Source: Rhynchonema sp. JSB1_4
Lineage: Eukaryota > Nematoda > Chromadorea > Monhysterida > Xyalidae
DNA length: 64,000 bases
Assembly: GCA_030248065.1 (NCBI GenBank)
Contig: JASAMV010000676.1
Location: 27,635 to 91,634 of the forward strand
Direction: 5' to 3'
The notes beneath the pieces are model-generated. The model was not told the DNA's origin and did not search any database. It saw only the letters and a program-made list of their open reading frames with translations. Shown here piece after piece: positions 9,981 to 22,719 of this stretch (the first letter of the stretch is position 1; each line of letters begins with the position of its first letter). The position numbers and the translations under genes were made by a program.

Positions 9981-12900
9981 ATGACGATCCCATCATCAAT
10001 GTCGTGCAACGATTTCTCGAAAAAGTCCGATCTGTGTCCACGACTGGCCGATTATCTGGTCATAGTCGGGCGGCGACACCCAGCCCGATCCACATCAATG
10101 TCGTCCGAAACACCGAATTCGTCAAATGCTGTGCTGGTGCACAATCCGGAATTGTTGAGGAGGTGCGTGATGTTTGACATTTATGCGATCCACCCTCTTT
10201 ATAGTGCAGTGACCGTAAGTCAGGGCTCTATATTTTTGGCCATAGTCCAAAAATATTCGCTGTCTAGATTGTAAACGGATAATTGGGGACAAAACGACAA
10301 AACTGCACGCAGAAGGTCTTGAAAGTTCAGGGTGCGCACTGTACCCAGAGTACACTCTGGCGTCCTACACATCACATGCTAGTACCTGATCCTCGGGGGT
10401 AGACGTTGGATTCATATAAACAGGGGCTTTGAGAATAAACACAGGAGCGTTACGCCATGTTGTGTTATGCATGAAACATCCCCAATTCACAGGTATCCCG
10501 TCGACGATCACAAGGACTTCCAACTACCGACCGATGTGACGTACTTTTGTCAGCCGGAAGGTTGGTATTGTCACAAGATTTACCAACTTACCCACATCCG
10601 ACATTTTCTGAGCATTTCAGCAGGAAACGACTGCTTGTTATCATGCCCATAGGCAACATCCAGTCACAAATCTTAAAAAACAATAAGATAAAACGTAATC
10701 ATCCGCAGGTTGCATGACCCGAGGTGGTAAACGTCTGACGACGACCATGCGCGATGCGACTTCGTTTGTGTTCACGCTGACCGAAAAGGACAGCGGCAAA
10801 ATGCGATACGGCATTTGTGTCAACTTTTATCGCATCATCGATCTGAAACCCAATCCACAAACACTAGTGTCGTCCGAATCGGAACAGACGGACGGAAAAA
10901 AGTCAAGGATCAAGAAAAAGTTGGCATTGGATTTATTTGATTACGTCGGATCGTTAGCAGTCTGAAGCAGGTTTTTGGGGCATGACAGGTTTAGGCCTAG
11001 GCTTCGGCCACACCCTGAATCAATAAAACGTGCGCCGAAAAGGGACTGTATGTCCTGCACTGGAAAACGTGACGCGCGCTCTTCGGTGGAAAAATTGCAG
11101 AACCCTGTACTCGCACGTTGTGAGGAGGTGTAGTCCGGGGACATCCAAGCTTTCAATTTCGGTCCGTTTTCATTGTCAAACCACAAACGGGCAACAGTAT
11201 GTATGTGTATAATACGAACTTTTGTGCCTGAATGCTGGTGTAGCACCAGTGCTAACCCTATGTTCCAATCATGCCCCAATCACCACTCATTTCGCCACCC
11301 ACAGACGTGTGCGTCTGACGAGTCGATCCCTGACGAGTCTGTGTCTGATCAGTCATCATCCGTTCTTCACCACATTCCGCGAAACGATGAACATTCTGCG
11401 TCGATTGATTGATGCGTGCAACGAGAGAGTGGCACAGATAAAGAAGTGCGGCGCGTCCAGGGTTGCCAGGTTGGACATATTCTTTCCTTCATAGTGTTGA
11501 AGTTGAAATATCATCTATACTACTAAAACAGGAAGGCGTATGTATGTCTGTCTGTCTGTGGCCCCCTCCCTCTCTTTTCACTCTCCTCTCTTTCCCTTCC
11601 CTCCCTCCTTTTTTTCTTTCCTTTCCCCTTCCTTCCCTTTTCTCTTCTCTTTCCTTCTTTTTCCAATTTTCACTCTCCTCTCTTTCCCTTCCTTCCCTCC
11701 TTTTTTCTTTCCTTTCCCCTTCCTTCCCTTTTCTCTTCTCTTTCCTTCTTTTTTCCAATTCCCCTTTTCCCCCTTCTTGACCTCCCCTCCTCTTTTTTCT
11801 TCCGTCCTTCTCAGGCCAGTCTCCTCTCTTTCCCTTCCCTCCCACCTTTCTCAAGCCCATTTTCCACTCTCCCCCTCTTATTTCTAACTCCGTTTCCGCC
11901 CTTCCTTCCCTTTTCTCTTCTCTTTCCTTCTTTTTTCCTTTTCCCCCTTCTTGACATCCCCTCCTCTTTCCCTTCCCTCCCACCTTTCTCAAGCCCATTT
12001 TCCACTCTCCCCCTCCTATTTTTAACTCCGTTTCCCCTTTGTTATCTTCCGTTTCTTTTCCACCACGCTTCACTCCATTGACCGCTGCCTGCCGTCTATG
12101 ACGGGTCAATTTTCACGGGTAGCTTTGGGTATGCTAACGGGTCTTCGGGGGGGGGGGCACGGGCGCGGCGCTGTAGCCGGGCCGTAGGCACGGGTCCCGT
12201 CTAGTTTTTCTCTATGTTTATCAACCAGTAGTTGCTTCTCGGCTGTTTGGGAAGAACTTGCGTTGGTCTAATTTAGTGGCAGTGGGAAATCGCGAAACAT
12301 CGCGAAACTAGACGGGACCCGTGCCTACGGCCCGGCTACAGCGCCGCGCCCGGGCCCCCCCCCCCCCCGAAGACCCGTTAGCATACCCAAAGCTACCCGT
12401 GAAAATTGACCCGTCATAGACGGCAGGCAGCGGTCAATGGAGTGAAGCGTGGTGGAAAAGAAACGGAAGATAACAAAGGGGAAACGGAGTTAAAAATAGG
12501 AGGGGGAGAGTGGAAAATGGGCTTGAGAAAGGTGGGAGGGAAGGGAAAGAGGAGGGGATGTCAAGAAGGGGGAAAAGGGAATTGGAAAAAAGAAGGAAAG
12601 AGAAGAGAAAAGGAAAGGAAGGGCGGAAACGGAGTTAAAAATAGGAGGGGGAGAGTGGAAAATGGGCTTGAGAAAGGTGGGAGGGAAGGGAAAGAGGAGG
12701 GGAGGTCAAGAAGGGGGAAAAGGGAATTGGAAAAAAGAAGGAAAGAGAAGAGAAAAGTGTAGGAAGGGAAAGGAAAGAAAAAAGGAGGGAGAGAAGGGGG
12801 AAACGGAGTTAAAAATAGGAGGGGGAGAGTGGAAAATGGGCTTGAGAAAGGTGGGAGGGAAGGGAAAGAGAGGAGAGTGAAAAGAGAGGGAGGGGGCCAC

Positions 12901-15900
12901 AGACAGACAGACATACATACGCCTTCCTGTTTTAGTAGTATAGATATCACGTGCTTGGGCAGATCCGATGTGATAACCAAGCTCACCGATTATACTTTCC
13001 TCTTCATTACACTCATTTGCGCCAAGTTGTTGAAACATTATCTTGCAGAGACGCTGTCTGGTCGGTGTTGACGGGTCAGTGGTCCGAGAATGTCCCACCC
13101 ATCATCATGCACGAAATACGGGAGATCGAGACCTGGATATTTCGATTGCTCAGTTCGCCTGTGCCCGTGCCGTCGAAGACCAAAATTGAGGTTGGGTTTG
13201 ATTGAATGGATTACGGTTGAAACTACTGCTAAGCTGCTAAAACCGTTACCATATGGGAATATTTCAAGCCAAACCCTGATCATGATTGAGCCCAAGCCCA
13301 ATTCTGGGCGTGAGCTATAGCAGTTGAAAATACAAGACCATCTGACACTCTCTAAGTGCATCCTCGACTTTGTTTTCGGTATGGTGTGACCCGGAACATT
13401 CCTTTCCAGCTCGAAGTTCTACCCAGCGCACTACACGAGCCACTTCTATTCGCGCTACCCGATCAGACGCGATTCAGTCTGGTCGATTTGCCAATACATT
13501 TGCCGATGGAGTTATTGGGCGTGGAGACACTGATCAAAGTGATCACTTGTGTCATGCTGGAGTACAAGGTGAGAATATGGCAAGTTGGCTTCATTCATTT
13601 CATTTTTAAGGGCATGTGGGTGTGTAGGTATGACTTTGAGTTTGAGGCGGTTATTGCGTGAAACGCAACCTTTTTACAAACGCTCGTATCCATCCATCAC
13701 AGTGATCGGTCCTGTCCGGTGTTACAGTAATGTTGGTCTGTTTCGCCCTGCTTTCGCAGACAGACCGAGGCATCTAATGATATTTCGAGATGAGTTGATC
13801 CCCACAGGTCCTTCTGCAATCACGTGACTTCAACGCGGTGTCCATGTCAGTGCTATCAATCGTGTCAATGCTCTATCCATTGGAATACATGTTCCCAGTG
13901 ATTCCGCTGCTGCCGGCCTATATGAATGCTGCTGAACAGGTTGGGTACTCAAAGTCCACCCTCTTTATAATGACATGATCGAGAGGAGCGGTATTTTCGG
14001 TTAGTAAAAGTATTAGCTGGATGGAATGGTGAATATACAAAAGGTCTGCTCCAACTTCGCGCTCCAATCAGAGTACAGGCACCTTAAAGTTCGAACGTAA
14101 AGTTTATTTGCGATCGACAGAATGATCTCAATTGCCAGATTCTGCTCGCGCCCACTCCCTACGTCATCGGTGTACCAGCGAGTTTCGCCAAGTCTCGTCA
14201 CATGCAACATTTGCCACCTGACGTTGCACTCGTGGACTTGGACACCAACAAACTGCTCCTCCCTGACAATCAGGCTCTGCCGGATCTGCCTGAACCGGAA
14301 TTGACAATTTTGATGGTTTGTTGGACGGAGAATTATTTTTTGGATCACATTGTGAAGAGTTTTGGTCGATAAAGCGCAATTTTTTCAGAATAATTTACGA
14401 CAAGCGCTAAATTTTATGAACACCAAAGGTGACCAGCCGCCTGATGCCGATGCCGCGGATGTGGCTGCCAGAGTCGCCATGGTTTGTAACCTTTTTGGAG
14501 TGATGTATCTTTTCCAAGCCATGAGAATGGTGTCTGAGACTGAATATGAAGTTTCAGATAAAATTTTTCGATTCGCCAAATGTGCTTGGCAATTTCACCG
14601 AACACACACGCGTGCTGCGACTGTATCCTCGTGCTGTCGTGGCACTACAGGTTGGTCGATTGTAGGTGAAAAGGCTGGGGCGTAAAACTACCATTTAGTG
14701 TATTCGCACTAACGACGACCTGGTGCACCACCACCCACCCGTCTGTGAAAACAGATCGAATCACGCTGCATTAGTTATCGGTATTTTCATCACAGCTGCT
14801 GCGTCTACAGTAGAGCAGAGCAACAGCACGCTACCCAACATCCATTCCAACCCAACAGGTTGACAGTTTCCTCCGTTCGCGCCCGATCCGCACCGATTTC
14901 ATAATTCAACTGTCGCGCACGCAAGCCATCGAATATTTTGCCGAATCCGCGTTGAGCCCAAAGAACGAAGCGTACCTGCGTGTTCAGAATGGGATCACCG
15001 ATTTGGACACTATTGGCGACAAAGCAAAGTACTTCGCGCATCAACTGCAACCCGTGGAGTTTCAGGTCAGTTTGCACGAAAACCTAAAATTTTGAATAAA
15101 TATTGAAACTTTTGTGTGCAGGTTTTCCAAGAAGGCTCGACGTTGGGCACGGCCTGGCAGGATGCGATCGGATCCAAAGCGAAACATCACGATCAGACTG
15201 GTGAGAAAAACGTTTCATTGGAAAACCAAAAAATTTTAAAAATAAGCAAAACGAATTGCAGACGAGTCCGGCGGCAGCGGTAGTGAGCCAGAAGCCGAGC
15301 TTAGCAGTGGTAGCAGTCTGTCAAGCATCAACGATTTGGTGTTTGAGAATCCAGAGAATTTCGACCCCGCCGAAGATGTCAACGCAATTCGACCGATCGG
15401 TGAAGTGGACAATGTCTATAGGTCAGTTGCCTTTGTAGTTCAGGCGACTTTAGTAACCCAAAAATTTCCAACACAGTCGAAACATCACGTTGCAGAGAAC
15501 CACTAGCACTGGAATTGCCTGACGATTCGAGCCCGCACACGCACTCGGATGTGTATGACAGCTCGAGCGGTCGAAGCAGCCCGTCGTCATTTAGGTCATG
15601 CTCTCTCCCTTTTCTGTAAACTTAAGAGAAAACGATCTTCCCTTAAATGTAAAAGCTAAAATCAAAAGAAAATTCCAGCACAACAAACATTGACAGCGAA
15701 GCGGATTTCGCGCGTATGGCTGAAAATTTGGCGTTGAAAACGGTGGTTGACCAGGATCAACTTTGTAGATCGTTGGAATCGCAACATACGATCACGTCAC
15801 CAACACCTACCGATTTGGACGAGGCTGGCAAAAAAGTGCGCCCTGACTCCTCAGTTCTGATTCACCTTAATCCAACCTTTCTGAAAAATGGTTCCAGACC

Positions 15901-18900
15901 ACCAAAAACTCGGAGAGTGGTAGTGACGAAGCGCCAAAGACCCCGGCCACCGTTCTGAGCAACACTTCAACGCCAACACAAAAATCCAAATTCCAAATTC
16001 CCCCCAGCGCGAGTGAAGGCTCATCCACCACAAGTGGCGTATCGTCGATAACAGCTGAGAATATTATGGGTGGATTGAGCAAACATTTGAACGGTTATGC
16101 CGGCAGGACACAGGGACTGATGAATAAAATGATGAGTTAGTTCTGGTTAAGCTTCGTGATCGGATCGCATATTTGTCCTGGTCACTTTCACGTCCCATTT
16201 TTTAGTCAAGGGCATTTCGATTTTTATGCCATTGCCAGTAAATTCGGCAAGGGCAAAAGCGTTTTGTCTGGGAATAAGCGCTATGTTGGTACTATTAAGT
16301 ATGGAAAGCTAAATGAAGAAAGTCACGTTATAATGAACGCAGATCCCGATCAGGTCCGATTTACCAAATTTGAGTGTTTCTGCCGGTAAACTTCAAAACA
16401 CTTTGCAGACCGTGCCCCGCAAGCGCACCAATATTTCGAGAACAAATCATCGCAGCTGAAAGAACGCACCGACCCCATGAGACAGCGACTATCCGATCGG
16501 TCACATCAACTAATGCAACCGGGTGCTGAGAAATTACAGGTTTTTGTGCGAAAAAGTTAGAAAATTTTGTTGAAAAATTGTTCGAAACTTTATGCTGCAT
16601 TTCAGCACGCACAACAAGGCCTGATGAAGCACATGGTCAGAGAGCAGATCATTAAAGACTCATCGGAGAAAGCTGCCCTGCAGAGGTGCGTATCGGTGAT
16701 CTCTCATTTTATTTATCATGAAGAAATTTGATCGACGCCGGTGTCGGTGGGACAGCACTGATCCGGTTCCGTCTTGGTTAAGTGACTTTTCCCATTCGTT
16801 ATATTTCGAGGCTTACCGAAGGCTCTAATTTCGACCAGCATAAAACTTATTTTGGCCGTCTTGAAACAGCTGTTTCGCCGGTCGAATTCAGCAGCATCGT
16901 AAATCTCGAAACATCGTCAACGCAACAAAGTCATGTGACCGAATCAAAGACCGGACGGAATCGACGCCCCCGAATTTGCAGCAAAAACCAGCTGGCGGTG
17001 AACGAGCTGACGGACGCAGTGTTGGCGGGCAATGGTGTCGGGCTGTTGAGTATTCCCAAACTGCGTCGATTGATGGACGATGAATCACTGAGGGATCTGA
17101 CGTGTTCACGATTGAATTTGGGCTTGCAACTCACCTACACCAATGAGGATGAACAATTGAATGATGTGGTTGGTGAACGTATGATGTTCCTCGTGCCCTG
17201 ACATTGCTTGCTGGCATTGATATTGTGTGGACTAACGACTGTATTTTACACGTGAGCAATAGTGTAAACAATATCAGCTCATCTATGTGTCTTGTTGCGG
17301 TTGGGGTTCCCGCTGCAATCTGGTGCATTCGCACTGACGATGATCGGCACTCTTGTGAAAACAGGTCGCAATTGACAATCAAACAGCATTCACACTGTAC
17401 CTGAAACGAGCCAAATTCTCTAGGCGCCACCAGAGCTACATATATCTGAGAAGTAATTGAGCTCTTGCGATAATAGGGCAGCACCTATACCTGATCTCCG
17501 GTAACGTTTCCAGCTACTCACCCGCGCTCAATACAAAGGCTACCTGCGTATGTTGCAAGCGTGCTTGCAGGTTGGTGTTTCTGTGTTACATATTTGCAAA
17601 AGAATAATTTTCGGTTAACTTGTCTCTAAATTTCAGGGCATTGAAACGCAATACTTTGCACCGGGTGCCACAGGTCTGGCTTCAACACTGCACGTGCTTG
17701 AGATCGCGCACACGCATTATTGGGCCAAAGAAGCGAATGCACCACGGACACCTGGTTCGACCTGGGGTGGATTGGTTAGTGTGGTAAAAAATATTTGGTA
17801 TAAAGTTGGCAATGAGAAAAGATTTTGCTATGTTGTTCAAGTTGGGTACTCCATCGGCGTCTATGCAAGATATCGCCAAAGGATCGCCGGGCAGTGTCAA
17901 AGGTTCAGATTATGATCAGTTTTCATGCTCAAATTTGAATTTAGTTACTTTTTTATTTGTTACAGAAACACCCACTAGTCCACCCAAATCCGCTCCGCCA
18001 GTACCCCCAGCAGACCCGAAATCTCCCCCCGTGCACTCCACGGCCCCGGTGGCCCTACCTACCGTAACCTCACCAACGGGGGACAACATCAGTCAAACTC
18101 AAGGCGATGATACGAGACTGATGTCACGCGTGAAGAGTGCTGATGTGGGTTCAAGATAATGACCAAAAGACCGGTTTTTTTGGACATACACACAGTAGGT
18201 GCATAATTTGTAAAGAATATGTTAACGTTTAGGGCATTTCGAAAATGACCGAAAAGCCAGATGATATGGAGAAACGAGCAAAGGATGATTCAAATACGGT
18301 TTGGTGTTTTTAACAATAATTGTCTGTTGTCTGAACTGGCCAATCAAGCCACAAAATCCCAGGGTCTCGTCGATCGCAACCTACACCTACCGGTGGATCC
18401 CAACATTCCAGCGGCGCAAGTCACACCCGAAATCGTCAAAACGTACCTGTACCAAGATCTGATAGGTTTAAAACATCACAAAACTTCGGGATAAAATAAA
18501 AGTTTGCCAGTATAAAACGTGATGTTTCAGTGTCTCAACCTGGCAGCATATGGCATCGAATGCAATTTTGGGAGGACGTGTTCCTGGATGCAGTGGCTGT
18601 GGAACGGGACAAAGTCGGTATGGATCAGGACCCGCAGGAAATGATCGATAGGTTCGTTACTGTAATATTTGAAGTTATTTTATCAAGTTTTTGTGAAGAA
18701 ATACTACTTTTCAGATATTCATCACTATCCGACAACGATCGAAAACGACTGGAACTGGAAGAAGACCGCCTTCTTGCCACTTTGTTGCATAATCTGACCG
18801 CATTTATGGTTAGATTTGACCATTTTCAGATTAAACTGCCGTTATTGTCAATTTCCAATATGATGTTTCACACACAGGTGATGTCCGATGCGCCCCATCG

Positions 18901-20927
18901 ATCGTTATCCCAAAAAGTGCGACGTTTGTTGGGCAAATGTCGTGTTGGACTGGTGCATTCGCAGCACATCAATCGGCTGCTTGATTCGATTGCTGAAACT
19001 GTTGGTCATGTTCGATATTTTTCATGGACTTTTTTACAAAGGGTGATATTTTCGAAACGGTGTAAAGGTCAGTTGGGTGTAAGGGTCGGTGGAAAGCTCG
19101 GTCGACAGCTCAGTGTGATCGACCTATGTGTAAACTTGAAACATTCCACGTTAATAACAGGCAATGTTTCACGTTTACACCGAGCTACGCCGACCGTGCT
19201 TTCGACCGAACTTTACGCCAACCTTTGCGCCCAACTGACCTTTACACCGTTTCGAAAATTCCACCCAAAGACCTGAAATTAAATCATGAAATTTACAGAA
19301 AGGCAACGAAATCCCACTAAAACCGATCGGCAGTCGTTTGATGCAGAAGCAGACGTTCAGCGTGCACGCTGGCTCAGACTCAAGTGGCGATATGATGTTC
19401 ATGGAGGTATGTGTGTGTGTGTGCGAAAATCGCTAGGGCATCAACCCAAATATGGTTCACTTCAATCAATGTGTCGGCAGGTTTGCGATGATGCGATTCT
19501 GGTGCGAGGCGTGAATGGTGCAGTGATCGAACGATGGTGGTATGAACGTTTGGTCAACATGACGTATTCGCCGAAAACAAAGGTGTTGTGTTTGTGGCGA
19601 AGACACGGCGATGCGGTGCAGCTGGACAAATTCTATACAAGAAAGGTTGGGAAAGTACAAGTTGAATCAGAATGGATTGCTGTTATGTATTTTCAGTGTT
19701 TTGTTGTGCATTTCTGTCCGTTTCAGTGTCGTGATCTGTACACCTGCATCAAATCGGCGATGGAGCGCGCTGCACTACGCGGCAATGGCGCCACACCCGG
19801 TCGTGATCTTGGAGGCGAGTTTCCGGTCGAGGATTTGGATAGTTGCCAAGGCGGACTCTTGCAAGTGCGAATCGACGGAATCTCGTTCGTGTTTCCGGAA
19901 ACGAAGGTGGGTTTGCGAGAAAAAATGTTATTGTCGACAGCCTGTGCTTGTCTTTTTCGGGATTTGTACTGTACGTTGTACGTGCGTTTCAGCAACTCTA
20001 CTTTCTTTTCTTTCACTCACTTCAGACCAAACCAGAGGTATGGTATGACCACGTGATATTGTGTTCGCACTTTAGTTTATTGCCGAAATATTCAACACAT
20101 GCACGCCACCATCACGATATATCGGTTAAAAGCACCACTTCTTGCTGTATCTCAGTTTCCCCACAGAAACAGCTAGCCCGTGTCTAAATCCCACGTCGCC
20201 TGCACGTTTACCCAAATGATACATAAAAGAATAATTTAGTACTAGATCTAGTGGCTGATCGTTAGAAGGACTCCACATTGATGTTTTAGCTTGAAGTTTG
20301 AGGAAAGCGTGCTTTTGAACAAGTGCTGAATGCGGTAATATGTTACTTTTCAGTGGTTCGTTGAGTTGGCCAATATCAAGAAATGCAACACTCAGGGCGG
20401 AAACATATTTGTACTGGAGGAATATGGTTAGCAAACCTTCACACTTCACTTATATTGACAGATTAAACTTGGCTATTGATACAGTCGTCAATTCAAGTGG
20501 TCAACTTTCGTCGTCAACTCAAGCAGCCCTAAACGAGCGCGAGAAATTGAGTTGACGATCTGAGCCGACGACAGTGCCAAGAGCCGTAAAATTAGTCTAA
20601 CCAATTTCAGACCGTCTCCAACACAAATTGGTGCAGCGACGCTTTGCTTCGCAAATGGTAAGCTGGCTTGCAATTGTTGTAAAGCGTGTTTTCGAAAACT
20701 TGTGATTGCATGATTGCATTTTGCGTATGTTTCGGTGTGTGGCTGTGGTTGTTTGTGGTTGTGGTGGTGCACGTTTCGTTTCTTTTTCACTTTAGCAGCC
20801 GGCCAACGACCTGGCCTGGGCCGTACATCGCGTCTTTGCAGTGCGCACAGCATTACAGATGGAAATGGGCAAAGATTATGATCCTCATTCGAGCGACAAC
20901 ATCAGTGTGATTTCAGACTCTTGCTGA
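9981..20927 (+). CDS. aex-3: MADD / AEX-3: DENN-domain Rab3 guanine nucleotide exchange factor
   Basis: MADD/AEX-3 activates Rab3 and Rab27 on synaptic and secretory vesicles; in C. elegans it is needed for neurotransmission and defecation. I read 35 exons, all in compatible phase, giving 1,482 residues (human about 1,600). Exon starts-ends: 9981-10162, 10493-10560, 10709-10901, 11305-11469, 13049-13190, 13410-13568, 13808-13939, 14139-14315, 14389-14481, 14558-14650, 14859-15065, 15122-15200, 15262-15421, 15496-15594, 15679-15835, 15898-16135, 16409-16539, 16606-16685, 16839-16898, 16982-17168, 17514-17570, 17637-17774, 17842-17902, 17966-18144, 18233-18298, 18363-18465, 18531-18651, 18715-18808, 18878-19000, 19299-19406, 19481-19645, 19727-19906, 20354-20426, 20611-20657, 20796-20927. 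The tripartite DENN module covers about residues 12-540 ([49 protein letters not shown]). The conserved C-terminal part has [13 protein letters not shown] and KVLCLWRR. The ATG precedes CPRL as in MADD. The exon 3 donor and the ends of exons 23-24 are the least certain. Confidence 0.95.
11514..12204 (+). mobile_element. non-autonomous Helitron, copy 1
   Basis: It starts TCTATACTACTAAAAC and ends CTAG just after the small palindrome ACGGGTCCCGT. The flanking bases are A on the left (11513) and T on the right (12205). This is the Helitron signature: 5' TC, 3' hairpin plus CTRR, insertion between A and T, no duplication. The interior is almost pure pyrimidine on this strand (TTCCCTTCC-type runs) with tandem internal repeats. 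It lies in intron 4 of aex-3. Confidence 0.8.
12308..12942 (-). mobile_element. non-autonomous Helitron, copy 2, opposite orientation
   Basis: On the minus strand it starts TCTATACTACTAAAAC (12942) and ends CTAG (12308), preceded by A and followed by T. It is the same family as the copy at 11514-12204, tail to tail about 100 bases away in the same intron. The plus strand of this copy is therefore polypurine, which creates false open frames rich in Lys, Glu, Gly and Arg. Confidence 0.8.
19041..19266. mobile_element. 225-bp foldback MITE, copy 2 (aex-3 intron)
   Basis: Palindromic element with GGGTGATATTTTCGAAACGG at the left and CCGTTTCGAAAATTCCACCC at the right, the same family as 6912-7136. 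It lies wholly inside the intron between exons 29 and 30 of aex-3 and leaves both splice sites intact. Confidence 0.85.
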
Positions 20928-21823
20928 CTAATGCGTGATATAATGCTCGGAAAATAATGCTGATCTCAGCTTTTCATTGATTTTTTTATTCGATGTTGTA
21001 ATGATGCAAAATAGTCTATACGTTGTGGCATTTTCACTTTCCGTTATATTGTGCTTTCCATCCAAAGTTTCGATTTTGTTCAGCTTGCTTGCAATGATGT
21101 CATGTCTTGCCATGTCATACGATACTAAAGAGCCAAACAGTGCGACGAACCATATTCCGTCTATTTTGCTATTCAGGCCGACCAGATTTGCTATGCCGTG
21201 CTGTGTGTGTTTTCCTACGTCGCCGCACAGAATCATCAGAAAAACGCCAAATCTCAGCAGCAATGATATTATACGCGTATACTGGGAGCATGCTCCAACT
21301 TTGCTTCATCATATATTTCATTTAGTACCAATATCATTGAGTGGTTCTCGATTCTTGTGTATTCCTATATTCCTATATCAGCAGACAATTTTTAGGAAGC
21401 CTCGTTTTGAAAGCAATCTTCTAAAAGCTGATCACTGAAGTTACGGTACGATTTCTCCAGTCACACAAGCTGTCAACCTTCTGGTACTTTCTGTGTGTGT
21501 GAACCATATTACGGTGTTTTGCCGCTGTACATTTTTCGTTCTTGTATCACACTGTTGCACTGTTTTCCCGGTGTTATGGCTCTTGAATTTTTGCTGCTCT
21601 CGACTATGTAATTATCGTGAAGCGAAATAAAGTCCATTCCGTTAAAAGTGTAGTGTTTATTCAACCATCAAAGTCAAACTAATGTCAGTTATGTGGTATA
21701 TGTATGTAGGTGTGGTTGATTTTGAGACATGGTTCACTTTTCAAAAAACACGTATGCGCACACACATAGAGAACAAAGAAATTAAATATTTTTGAACGAA
21801 ATAAAGATGAGACAACCACAGAT
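20928..21823 (+). other. aex-3 3' untranslated region and convergent intergenic gap
   Basis: No coding exon is seen after the aex-3 stop. An AATAAA lies at about 21626-21631 on the plus strand and could end the aex-3 transcript. The region then meets the 3' end of the minus-strand transthyretin-like gene A, whose stop codon at 21824-21826 overlaps an AATAAA on its own strand. Confidence 0.5.
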
Positions 21824-22719
21824 TTATTTGTGAATGCAATCCCTCTCCTCGTCATCCAACTCCACCTCCAAGTTGACGGTGCCCAGCTGGAAGTCTTCAC
21901 GTGAATTGATGTACTTGTCGGGGATTATGACTTTGAGTCGACGTTGGCACGGCTGCAAACGGGGTAAAAAATTATGGAAGTTGCCGTCAAACTCACTCCA
22001 GTGCATCTGCTTCACATGGTGCACAATTTTCGACATATATTTTTGGTCTCCTGCACAAAACAAGTGTGACACTACCACTGAGTATACATACACCGACGTG
22101 CCACTGACCAGTCCGTGATCATTACAATCGTGATAGGCCTTCAACCGAGGGTCGATGCTGGTCAGCTCACGCGTTTCGCCCGACAAGCGGAAGTAGCCCT
22201 GCTGGTCCGTGTAGCCGGCGTCAAGCTCGTCGTCCGGGTCCGGGCCTGAGTAGTTTCGTAGGTACTGTACATACTGCTGCGTTTTGACAACCAACAGTAC
22301 TTTTTCTATTCTCTGTTGAGGCTCACAGACTTAAGGCCTAACTATACTTCGTTCTCTCAGAGAACAAAGAACAAATTCTCACACGCTGATTGGCTGTTGA
22401 ACATATGTACGTGGACCAATCAGCGCGCGAGAATTTGTTCTTTGTTCTCTGAGAGAACGAGGTATAGTTAGGCCCTTAGGGTTAGGCTGTGAGCTCGACT
22501 GCGCTTGCTACATTTGGAGAACGAAACCAGCGCCTCAAACGGATTCATTCATCCCAATCACACACCTGTATCATCATCCACCAGTTTCACCCTGACATTG
22601 GCGGCCGGCACGTTACCGCACAGCAGTTTGCCGGATGCCGAAACACGTTGTTTGCGAAAGGCCAGACAAAAAGGCAGGAGGGTCAAAGTGAGCAGGAGAA
22701 GGATCAGGGCCAGTTTCAT
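21824..22719 (-). CDS. transthyretin-like secreted protein A
   Basis: Three exons: 22566-22719, 22109-22245 and 21824-21952, giving 139 residues. A signal peptide of about 20 residues (MKLALILLLLTLTLLP...) is followed by the TTL/DUF290 core: RKQRVSASGKLLCG, KLVDDDTG, GPDPDDELDAGYTD, FRLSGETREL, KAYHDCNDHG and PCQRRLKVIIPDKYI. Members are nematode-specific extracellular proteins with a transthyretin-type beta fold and, usually, four conserved cysteines, which are present here. C. elegans TTR-52 bridges apoptotic cells to engulfing cells, but most members have no known role. Intron phases (1, then 0) match those of genes B-E. Intron 1 holds a 150-base palindromic element. Gene B lies about 800 bases away in divergent orientation. 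Confidence 0.93.
22330..22479. mobile_element. 150-bp palindromic MITE
   Basis: The arms TTAAGGCCTAACTATACTTC... and ...GTATAGTTAGGCCCTTA mirror each other over more than 50 bases, including TCTCTCAGAGAACAAAGAAC. The loop is about 40 bases, near CTGATTGGCTGTTGAACA. It lies inside intron 1 of transthyretin-like gene A. I saw no second copy in the window. Confidence 0.75.

Noticed and set aside
11489..12986. Long open frames rich in Lys, Glu, Gly and Arg, or in Ser, Phe, Pro and Leu
   Set aside because: They are the purine or pyrimidine interiors of the two Helitrons read as protein; the same frames appear as mirror images on both strands.
16913..16981. Exonic continuation reading [13 protein letters not shown] before aex-3 exon 20
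   Set aside because: It resembles a MADD segment, but using it leaves no phase-compatible link to the preceding exon; the splice at 16898/16982 closes in frame.
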